This document shows positions 1 to 5,724 of a stretch of 5,724 bases of DNA, piece by piece; position 1 is the stretch's first letter, and each line of letters begins with the position of its first letter. The stretch is from Chryseosolibacter sp966080355 (GTDB lineage Bacteria > Bacteroidota > Bacteroidia > Cytophagales > Cyclobacteriaceae), in assembly GCA_966080355.1 (NCBI GenBank), contig CBHROW010000357.1:1-5724 (forward strand). Reading direction: 5' to 3'. The notes under the pieces are model-generated. The model was not told the DNA's origin, made no database searches, and saw only the letters and a list, made by a program, of their open reading frames with translations. Both the position numbers and the translations under genes were made by a program.

Positions 1-166
1 CTCACTCTCAGCGTGAGGGATTGAGCGGCATGTCTGAGCCCGAAGTGGAATGTGAGCTCGCAGGCAAGCCTGCTTGCGTGCGCACGGTTGCACGGTTGCA
101 GCGCTCGCAGGCAAGCGACCTCAATTGCGCTGGTAAACCGCGCGAAGGCGTGAAGGGCACGCCAAA
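1..166. repeat. G+C-rich, hairpin-rich repeat-like intergenic element
   Basis: No convincing gene lies here. Bases 61-120 are about 68% G+C, well above the flanking genes. The 14-mer GCTCGCAGGCAAGC occurs twice (56-69 and 103-116), and the 8-mer CACGGTTG is in tandem (83-90, 91-98). Hairpins include CTCAC/GTGAG (1-5 with 13-17), GCAAG-CCTG-CTTGC (64-77), the perfect 10-base palindrome CGTGCGCACG (77-86) and GGCGTG/CACGCC (147-152 with 158-163). A longer-range pairing, ATTGAG (20-25) with CTCAAT (120-125), could enclose the core. A 73-codon open frame from a TTG at 21 to 242 crosses the stretch, but it has no ribosome-binding site and its composition simply follows the repeats, so I do not call it. 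The density of repeats and palindromes suggests a dispersed intergenic repeat or a structured RNA. Which of these it is, and whether it continues beyond the left edge, cannot be told from one copy. Confidence 0.45.
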
Positions 167-219
167 AAAACATTACAAGCAGTCGGTGGTTAAGTCGCCT
201 GACTTGAATGGAGGAATGT

Positions 220-300
220 ATGTGGTTTTGCGTATCGCTTAAACGAATCCGAAGCCAATCACAGACACCAGAGATTCCAGTGTTGTCAATTGAGTCATAG
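220..300 (+). CDS. Possible 26-codon leader ORF ahead of the 893-residue gene
   Basis: A short frame opens at ATG 220-222 and stops at TAG 298-300. It is preceded by GGAGG at 210-214, five bases from the ATG, which is an ideal Shine-Dalgarno layout and the only one seen ahead of any start in this window. Its stop lies 8 bases past the TTG start (290) of the downstream gene, in a different frame, so the two overlap by 11 bases. That arrangement would suit translational coupling to a weak start. The peptide (MWFCVSLKRIR...) has no recognisable domain, signal peptide or membrane segment. It may equally be chance, since 26 open codons are easily met at random and most Bacteroidota genes do not use a Shine-Dalgarno sequence. 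An alternative ATG at 216 gives only 8 codons plus a stop and lies too close to the GGAGG. Confidence 0.25.
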   Translation: MWFCVSLKRIRSQSQTPEIPVLSIES

Positions 301-2971
301 CCATGTATCTTCAACCCTCAAATTGCCTGAGTTGAAGAAGCTACCACTGATCATTACACTCTCCATTGTGCTGCTCGCAGTCGCAGGTATCTATCTTTCC
401 AAATTTCTTAAGCATAATGTTATCAAGCCATGGGATCTTGTTCCTCATGATGCTGTAATCGTTTATGAAAAGGGAAATTGTGCAAGTTGTATAGCCAATG
501 CAACAACATCATCGGCTTGGCAGCTGATCGAACGGGCGATGCATTATAAAAAGCCTGCGGATTCTATTGTGTCTCGTATCAAAAAGTTGTTTGGACAATC
601 GCGGGATGCACTTGCTTCTGTTCACCTTACGAAGAAGGACGATTTCGATCTGATCTATTACGTTACTTTTCGAGATCCGTTGGAATTTGGAGACCTGAAG
701 GGATTTCGTCAGGCCAAGAGGTTGTTCAATGGGATTAACATTGTCGAGGTGCGTTCTGTTGGAGCAGTTTTTTCTTACGCACAAATCGATGAAGTTTGGG
801 TGGGAAGTTTTACACCCTTCCTTATAGAAGACGTCATTCGGGAGCACAAATCGAAAAGTAATTCCGGTCCGGAGTCAACTTTTGGTAAACTCCAATTTTC
901 ATCGATTCAGGATGATGCCGGCAACCTGTATTTGCAGCTTCGCAAACTTGGTGATCTGCTTTCTATTTTCATTGGGGCCGATCACTTTGATTTTGAACTT
1001 GGCAGATCAACATTGCTCGATATCAAAGGGTCGGACAATGCCATCACGCTCAACGGTTTTAGCACTGATAGCATCAACAACTCGGACTACCTGCTTTCAA
1101 ATTTTCAGCATCAGTCTCCGGTATCGTTCGGGTTAAAGAATCTTATTCCGAACCGGGTCGTTGCTGTCAAGAGTTATGGCATCAGTAGTGGTGAATTATT
1201 TGCTCGGGATCTGAAACGATTTGCTCGTATCAATAAGTCTACTCAACGCGATTCATTAGATCAGGTCAGCCGCGGGTTGGGTATTGATTTCGATGAATTG
1301 GATAAACTAATCTCTGACGAAATCGCGATTTGCACATTTGAGTCTGCTGGCGCGAAAAGTTTTTCTTCCCTGGCGTTGATCGAAACATCTGATGTCAGGC
1401 CGTGGCGGAAAGCGTTTATGACATTGGCTGACAAGCTGAGTCAGGATACCGTTTTCTATGACCCGTATGGCTCGCATGAGATTCGCGAGGTGCCGGTTTA
1501 CAAGTTCACGCAAAAACTGTTATGGCCTTTGGCGAAGGGATTCGCACGAAATTATTACACTACGATCGGTAACGTTATTGTAATGGGTGAGGATCCCGAG
1601 GAATTGAAATCCTTTCTTGACGACATTGAATCGGATGATACGTGGGGAAGATCAGTTTCGCAAAATCAATTCCTCGAGACCACGCTGCTGGAATCCAACG
1701 TCAGCCTGTATGTCAACACATCGCGCCTATGGAATCTGACCAAACAACGTCTTCAGCCGCGCTGGCAAAATTTCATGAACGAGAATCGCGCGCTCACTCA
1801 GTCGATCGGGATGGCTTCGTTTCAGTTCAGCCACTTGAACAACAGCTTTTATACGAACGCCATCATAGCCTACAAACCTTCCCGTAAAAATCAAACACCG
1901 TCAAACACAACGACCACCATCTTTCCACGCGGCATTCAAAGCATTCACTCTGTGAGAAGCCATGTGAATCGCAGCAATGAAATCCTCGTGCAGGATTCGC
2001 TGAATGACCTCAGTCTTGTATCATCGGAAGGAAAAGTGCTATGGAAAATTGCAGTGGGCGATCGTATCATCAGCGAGGTCAGTCAAATAGATTTCTTCAA
2101 CAATGGCAAGCTTCAATATTTCTTTGCAACGCAATTTTCTATTCATGTAGTCGACCGTCTGGGTAATTATGTCCAGCCATTTCCCATCCACCTCGATAAC
2201 ATTGACGTGGATCAGGTCAATGTTATCGATTATGACAATTCGAAAAAATACAGGTTCCTGGTTGCTGACAAGGCAGGTAAAATATTCATGTACGACAAAG
2301 ACGGAAAGAATCTTGATGGCTGGCAGCCGAACGATGCCGGTGGCCAGTTGTCAACGTATCCTCGTCACTATCGCATTCAAGGCAGGGACTACATAGTCGC
2401 TGCGAGAAAAGATGGCATCGTGAATGTATGGACCAGGCGTGGTGAGAAGATCAAACCGTTTCCGCTCAGTGTTGAAGGGCAACCCATAGGTGATATGTTC
2501 CTTGAACGGGGAAATTCGCTGGCCAATAGCTACGTCGTTGTGGTAACGCGGGATGGATACCGGGTAAGAGTTTCCCCGGAAGGAAAAATACAAAGCAGGG
2601 AAGCGCTGGTGAAGAGTTCGGTGCGATCAACGTTCGGTCTGATTGCCGAAAAATCAAATAAATCTTACCTGATCTTTCAACAAGATGAGAAGCAGTTGTC
2701 GATAAGCGATGCGGAAGGGAAGAAGATTCTTTCCGCACCGGTTGCAGGGCTACAACCTGTGGATATTCGCTATTTCGATTTTGGCAGCGGAAAAACATTT
2801 GTTTTAATCAAAGATAAGACCCAAGGTTTTTCATATGTATACGATGGAGAAGGAAATCTTCTTACCGAGCCCCCCGTTGAAACATCAATGATCGAATTAC
2901 GGCCTGGGAATTCCGATCAATTTATTCTCTTTTTCATACATGACAAGGAACTTGCTATCCGGCCAATGTGA
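290..2971 (+). CDS. Membrane-anchored protein of unknown function with C-terminal beta-propeller-like repeats
   Basis: This 893-residue protein is not recognised as a named gene. The start is TTG: the frame is open back to a TGA at 200-202 but contains no ATG or GTG there, and the first internal Met (residue 84) would remove the membrane anchor. The N-terminus has a short Lys-rich cytoplasmic tail and one hydrophobic segment (about 18-37), with no signal-peptidase site, so it is probably inner-membrane anchored with the bulk in the periplasm. Residues about 43-530 form a long alpha/beta region beginning WDLVPHDAVIVYE. This faintly recalls the uncharacterised DUF3352-type proteins, but that is a weak impression. 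After a Ser/Thr/Asn linker (about 531-545), residues about 560-893 hold seven or eight units of roughly 40-45 residues. Each has a hydrophobic strand, then a turn such as DKDGK, RRGEK, SPEGK, DAEGK or DGEGN. Two unit ends share PFP (QPFPI 629-633, KPFPL 722-726). This is the pattern of PQQ-like or FG-GAP-like propellers, which usually bind proteins or ligands. No catalytic motif is seen. A 57-base gap separates it from the outer-membrane gene, so co-transcription is possible. Confidence 0.85.
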   Translation: MSHSHVSSTLKLPELKKLPLIITLSIVLLAVAGIYLSKFLKHNVIKPWDLVPHDAVIVYEKGNCASCIANATTSSAWQLIERAMHYKKPADSIVSRIKKLFGQSRDALASVHLTKKDDFDLIYYVTFRDPLEFGDLKGFRQAKRLFNGINIVEVRSVGAVFSYAQIDEVWVGSFTPFLIEDVIREHKSKSNSGPESTFGKLQFSSIQDDAGNLYLQLRKLGDLLSIFIGADHFDFELGRSTLLDIKGSDNAITLNGFSTDSINNSDYLLSNFQHQSPVSFGLKNLIPNRVVAVKSYGISSGELFARDLKRFARINKSTQRDSLDQVSRGLGIDFDELDKLISDEIAICTFESAGAKSFSSLALIETSDVRPWRKAFMTLADKLSQDTVFYDPYGSHEIREVPVYKFTQKLLWPLAKGFARNYYTTIGNVIVMGEDPEELKSFLDDIESDDTWGRSVSQNQFLETTLLESNVSLYVNTSRLWNLTKQRLQPRWQNFMNENRALTQSIGMASFQFSHLNNSFYTNAIIAYKPSRKNQTPSNTTTTIFPRGIQSIHSVRSHVNRSNEILVQDSLNDLSLVSSEGKVLWKIAVGDRIISEVSQIDFFNNGKLQYFFATQFSIHVVDRLGNYVQPFPIHLDNIDVDQVNVIDYDNSKKYRFLVADKAGKIFMYDKDGKNLDGWQPNDAGGQLSTYPRHYRIQGRDYIVAARKDGIVNVWTRRGEKIKPFPLSVEGQPIGDMFLERGNSLANSYVVVVTRDGYRVRVSPEGKIQSREALVKSSVRSTFGLIAEKSNKSYLIFQQDEKQLSISDAEGKKILSAPVAGLQPVDIRYFDFGSGKTFVLIKDKTQGFSYVYDGEGNLLTEPPVETSMIELRPGNSDQFILFFIHDKELAIRPM

Positions 2972-3028
2972 CGGAAAATGGTTACCTTTCAATAGACTCG
3001 GTATTTACCCCAATAAACTAACCTAATC

Positions 3029-3865
3029 ATGAAACGTTTATCCTATCACTTGTTGCTGTTTGGTTTGGCTATTTCATCCTTTTCAACAGCGTATGCGCAA
3101 GGCATCCACCTAGGACTAACAACATCCATGAATGCAACCTACGTTCTCGACAAAGGGTTGTCTGAGGATCCCCGCTACAATTCAACTGCCACATACAAAT
3201 GGGCTCCGATCGGATTCAACTTCGGAATAGATGTTGGAAGAAAGTTCGGACTCTCGCTCGAATCGATCATGGCTAAGCAAGGGCAAGTTTATCAGATCAT
3301 AGATGCAGCCGAAAAAGTAAAAGGTGAACGTAAGATCGATGTGAGCGCCATTCAACTTCCGCTCCTTATGAAATTCATGAGCGGTGGAAATGCAGGAGCT
3401 CGTGCCAATTTCAATCTCGGACCACAAATGAATTTGCTTACAGATGCCGTGGAATCGGTGAAAGCACAAGCTGGTAAATATGAGATCCCTCAGGGCGTTG
3501 ACTTCGCCTCTATTCAGAAAGAGTTTCCAGGTGCGGTAAACAACGGTGATGGAACCTATCAGCTTCCGAACGATGTTCCGACCCGTGACGTACTTTCCAA
3601 AAAGGCAAACGATTTTAAGAATACAGAATTTGCGATTGCAGCAGCATTCGGGCTTGATATCGATCTTTCGAAACATCTTTACCTCACCACGCAAGTCCGG
3701 GCAAACTACACGCTTACCGATATGCGAAACGGTGACGTGATCGATAAAATCAAAAGCGGAGACGGGGGAAATATTTTTGGGCAGCGCGCTAACCTCAACG
3801 TAGGCATGCAACTCGGATTGCATTACACCCTAGGTAAGACACGCTCGTTCAAATTCAAGGAATAA
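3029..3865 (+). CDS. PorT-family-like outer-membrane beta-barrel protein
   Basis: The 278-residue protein starts at ATG 3029 with a classic signal peptide: MKR, a hydrophobic core (about 6-20), then cleavage after AYA at residue 23, leaving Gln24. The mature part shows alternating strand patterns and the usual small Bacteroidota barrel landmarks: an early glycine-rich strand (IHLGLTTSMNATYV), a strand pair with the segment IQLPLLMKF (108-116), then NFNLGPQMNLL (127-137). Late strands follow (FAIAAAFGLDIDLSKHLYLTTQVRANYTL, 201-229), and a last strand NVGMQLGLHYTLGK (257-270) before a short basic tail. These match the OMP_b-brl_2/PorT type of barrel by eye. Residues about 141-198 form a long hydrophilic insert, probably a surface loop. 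Members of this broad family mostly have no known function; the founder PorT takes part in type IX secretion, but the family name does not imply that role here. No Shine-Dalgarno sequence is seen before the start. The gene ends 21 bases before the terminator hairpin, so it closes the rightward transcript. Confidence 0.85.
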   Translation: MKRLSYHLLLFGLAISSFSTAYAQGIHLGLTTSMNATYVLDKGLSEDPRYNSTATYKWAPIGFNFGIDVGRKFGLSLESIMAKQGQVYQIIDAAEKVKGERKIDVSAIQLPLLMKFMSGGNAGARANFNLGPQMNLLTDAVESVKAQAGKYEIPQGVDFASIQKEFPGAVNNGDGTYQLPNDVPTRDVLSKKANDFKNTEFAIAAAFGLDIDLSKHLYLTTQVRANYTLTDMRNGDVIDKIKSGDGGNIFGQRANLNVGMQLGLHYTLGKTRSFKFKE

Positions 3866-3886
3866 ACGCGCATTAAAAAAATCATC

Positions 3887-3916
3887 AAGAAACCCCGGCA
3901 TCAACCGGGGTTTCTT
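3887..3916. terminator. Bidirectional intrinsic terminator between convergent genes
   Basis: A perfect 12-bp stem, AAGAAACCCCGG (3887-3898) with CCGGGGTTTCTT (3905-3916), encloses a six-base loop. On the plus strand the T-rich end TTTCTTATTT serves the outer-membrane gene ending at 3865. On the minus strand the stem is followed, after five bases, by seven Ts (complement of the A run 3874-3880), which would serve bioA. The bioA stop codon (3903-3901 on the minus strand) lies in the loop, so one arm of the hairpin is also the end of bioA coding sequence. Confidence 0.85.
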
Positions 3917-5184
3917 ATTTCGTTCAGGAAATCTTCGATGGCCTGATAGACGATTGCCAGTTCTGCATTCGATATGACATAAGGTGGTAAGATATAGGTG
4001 ATGTTGCCGAGTGGGCGAAGTAAAATGTTGCGTTCGAGAAAATAACTGTAGATCTTTTTCCTGGATGAGTTCAGGTAAGACGTGTGTTCGTCATTATCGA
4101 TCTCGAGGGCGAGGATGGTTCCAAGGTTTCGAACTTTTTTAACGCTTGGGTGATGGTTGATCTTCTTTGCGAAGGTGAAATGCTGTGCTGCTATTCGTGC
4201 GATGTTGTGCTGACATTCGGGCGCAACCAGCAACTCGAAACTTGCATTCGCGGCTGCGCATGCTATGGGGTTTGCAGTGTAGGAATGGCCATGGTAAAAT
4301 GTTTTTAATGGATCACCAGTTTGAAATGGTACCAACACTTCCTCAGAGCAAGTAGTAACACCAAGAGGCAGAAATCCTCCGGTAATCCCTTTCGACAAGC
4401 AGATGATATCCGGCTTAGCGGTCATATATTCGCTCGCGAAAATTTTTCCCGTGCGACCGAACCCGGTAAATACTTCATCGGCAATACAGATCACATTTTT
4501 TTTGTGCGCGATGGTGAGTAGACGCTGCAATGTTTCAGGTGAATACATTCGCATTCCCGATGCCCCCTGCACGAGCGGCTCGTATATAAACGAGGCGGTG
4601 TCATTCTTTTCAAGCAGCAATGATAACTGAGAAACAACATGTTCGTCATTTGAGCCATCGGGAAAGTCGATATAATCAACATCGAAAAGGAATTTTGAAA
4701 ACGGTTCCGTGAAGATACCACGTTCACCAACCGACATGCTTCCGAAAGTATCGCCATGGTACGCCCCATTCAATGCAACGACCTTTCTTTTCTCAATGCC
4801 TTGATTGTGCCAGTATTGGAATGCCATCTTCAACGCCACCTCCACCGCTGTGCTTCCGTTATCGGAAAAAAAGACCTTGGATTGATTGTGTGGAAGAATC
4901 GATAGCAGATTTTTCGAGAGCCGAATGGCCGGATCGTGCGTGAACCCCGCGAAGATGACGTGTTCAAGTGTTTGAGACTGACTGGCGATAGCGTCTGCGA
5001 TATGAGGATTGGAATGCCCGTGAATGTTCACCCACCATGAAGAAACGGCATCGATAATTTTTCGACCGTCTGAAGTTGTCAGGTAAACGCCAGATCCGGA
5101 AACAATATGCAATGGCTCGGGAGATCCAAGCAACGGTGTGAATGGATGCCATATATTTTTTGAATCCGTTTCTCTACTTGTCAT
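3901..5184 (-). CDS. bioA: Adenosylmethionine-8-amino-7-oxononanoate aminotransferase (7,8-diaminopelargonic acid synthase)
   Basis: BioA is a PLP-dependent class III aminotransferase. It turns 8-amino-7-oxononanoate into 7,8-diaminononanoate in the cytosol, the step before BioD. The 427-residue length is normal (E. coli about 429). Landmarks in order: IWHPFT (11-16), DAVSSWWVNIHGH (45-57), SDNGSTAVEVALKM (107-120), YHGD (142-145), YEPLVQGASGMRMY (201-214), IADEVFTGFGRTG (234-246), LSKGITGG with the PLP Schiff-base lysine K265, FYHGHSYTANPIACAAA (296-312) and LLRPLGNITYILPPY (388-402). By comparison with E. coli, D236 should bind the PLP ring nitrogen, and R390 matches the substrate-carboxylate arginine R391. 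The residue matching E. coli Tyr17 is Phe15 here, which leaves the amino donor (SAM or another amine) less certain. The ATG start at 5184 overlaps the end of bioD by 11 bases, with no clear Shine-Dalgarno sequence, so translation is probably coupled. The last four codons and the stop sit in the terminator hairpin. Confidence 0.97.
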   Translation of the reverse strand: MTSRETDSKNIWHPFTPLLGSPEPLHIVSGSGVYLTTSDGRKIIDAVSSWWVNIHGHSNPHIADAIASQSQTLEHVIFAGFTHDPAIRLSKNLLSILPHNQSKVFFSDNGSTAVEVALKMAFQYWHNQGIEKRKVVALNGAYHGDTFGSMSVGERGIFTEPFSKFLFDVDYIDFPDGSNDEHVVSQLSLLLEKNDTASFIYEPLVQGASGMRMYSPETLQRLLTIAHKKNVICIADEVFTGFGRTGKIFASEYMTAKPDIICLSKGITGGFLPLGVTTCSEEVLVPFQTGDPLKTFYHGHSYTANPIACAAANASFELLVAPECQHNIARIAAQHFTFAKKINHHPSVKKVRNLGTILALEIDNDEHTSYLNSSRKKIYSYFLERNILLRPLGNITYILPPYVISNAELAIVYQAIEDFLNEIRNPG

Positions 5185-5724
5185 GCAAGTTGTTTTTCAA
5201 GATGTGCGCGTATTTTTGAATAACAGATCGAACAATACTTTTCTCTCTTTCAATGTGCAATAATTGCTTCAAGCCTGAACGCAGCAAAATGATGCGCTGG
5301 CTTTCAGCGTTAGCATCGCCATTAAAAATGATCCCTTTCGCTGTAATGTTCCTGTTTCGCAAAGCTTCCAGCGTAAGTAAGGTATGATTGATGCTGCCGA
5401 GGTACAGATCAGCAACTACAATTGCCTCCAACTTCAAATGTGAAATCAGATCGATCACTGATTCAGTATCATTCAACGGCACGAGCAAACCACCTGCGCC
5501 TTCTGTAACGATTGGCTTTGTGGAAACCGGAAGGGTGAAATCCCTCGCGCGTATTTGAACTCCATCAATCTTTGCAGCAGCGTGAGGCGAAGCTGGTGTG
5601 TTGAGAAGATATCGTTCGGGATGAATTTCAGTTCCGGGAAGCATGGAGGAAATGAAGTCAGCGTCTCGTGGCAATCCCGCTTGTATGGGTTTCCAGTAGC
5701 CAGCATTAAGCGCGTGGCACAGAA
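5174..5724 (-). CDS. bioD: ATP-dependent dethiobiotin synthase, 5' end outside window
   Basis: BioD closes the ureido ring of dethiobiotin from 7,8-diaminononanoate, CO2 and ATP. It acts on the product of BioA, encoded just downstream. The window shows 182 codons in an open frame running off the right edge, ending in TAG (5176-5174). The missing N-terminus, probably a few tens of residues, should hold the P-loop (GxxxxGKT type). The visible part starts LCHALNAGYWKPIQAG, whose Lys in KPIQAG matches the substrate-binding lysine (E. coli K37). RDADF follows, probably the Mg-ligand region. Further on come NTPASPHAAA, the signature TEGAGGLLVPLN (visible residues 73-84), VVADLYLGSINHTLLTLEAL, and GIIFNGD with the Asn that usually contacts the adenine. 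No frameshift is seen. A TTG at 5674 could pass as a start, but it lies inside the conserved core and is not one. The 3' end overlaps bioA by 11 bases. The promoter and any biotin-responsive control must lie further right; bioF or another bio gene next to it would be typical but is not visible. Confidence 0.95.
   Translation of the reverse strand, partial: LCHALNAGYWKPIQAGLPRDADFISSMLPGTEIHPERYLLNTPASPHAAAKIDGVQIRARDFTLPVSTKPIVTEGAGGLLVPLNDTESVIDLISHLKLEAIVVADLYLGSINHTLLTLEALRNRNITAKGIIFNGDANAESQRIILLRSGLKQLLHIEREKSIVRSVIQKYAHILKNNLHDK

Noticed and set aside
147..170. GGCGTG/CACGCC hairpin followed by seven As as a terminator
   Set aside because: On the plus strand the run is A, not T; on the minus strand the T run comes before the hairpin rather than after it. 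It fits neither direction.
204..230. Bacteroidota-type promoter guess: TTG (204-206) with TGGTTTTG (223-230)
   Set aside because: The -7 element differs from TAnnTTTG at one key base and the spacing of 16 is short for the class; too weak to call.
21..242. 73-codon open frame from a TTG across the G+C-rich left edge
   Set aside because: There is no ribosome-binding site, the start is TTG, and the composition follows the direct repeats and hairpins; it does not look like a protein.
2983..2990. TACCTTTC before the barrel gene as a TAnnTTTG-like -7 element
   Set aside because: The last base is wrong, and the nearest upstream TTG (2952-2954) is 28 bases away, outside the usual spacing. The gene may be co-transcribed or have a promoter I cannot identify.
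3182..3823. 213-codon open frame on the minus strand inside the barrel gene
   Set aside because: It is entirely antisense to a well-supported secreted barrel protein, has no recognisable domain, and has the scrambled Cys/His/Ser-rich composition of a shadow frame.
5473..5706. 77-codon minus-strand frame inside bioD
   Set aside because: It lies in another frame of clearly conserved BioD sequence and has no features of its own.

Overview
The window looks like a stretch of a Bacteroidota chromosome, probably of the Cytophagales type. The evidence is a PorT-like outer-membrane beta-barrel with a signal peptide ending AYA|Q, the lack of Shine-Dalgarno sequences ahead of the main genes, a moderate G+C content, and the sequence style of the biotin genes. 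This placement is inferred from protein style, not from a marker gene.

Layout, left to right. Bases 1-166 are a G+C-rich, hairpin-rich, repeat-bearing stretch with no believable gene. Bases about 167-289 are a leader region that may hold a 26-codon upstream ORF with a strong ribosome-binding site. Bases 290-2971 (+) encode an 893-residue protein of unknown function, with one N-terminal membrane anchor, a long extracytoplasmic domain and a C-terminal beta-propeller-like repeat region. After a 57-base gap, bases 3029-3865 (+) encode a secreted outer-membrane beta-barrel protein. A 12-bp terminator hairpin (3887-3916) then separates the rightward genes from a leftward biotin operon: bioA (5184-3901) preceded by bioD (5724-5174, 5' end outside the window).

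BioD (dethiobiotin synthase) and BioA (7,8-diaminopelargonic acid aminotransferase) catalyse consecutive steps of biotin synthesis: BioA makes the diamine that BioD closes into dethiobiotin. Their reading frames overlap by 11 bases, so they are surely co-transcribed and probably translationally coupled. The two rightward genes may form a small cell-envelope unit, but nothing in the sequence ties them to biotin synthesis.

I see no mobile element, CRISPR array, tRNA or rRNA, and no clear novel defence or metabolic system. The items most worth a second look are the unassigned propeller protein with its TTG start and possible leader ORF, the repeat-like element at the left edge, the terminator whose loop holds the bioA stop codon, and the mixed active-site signature of BioA.
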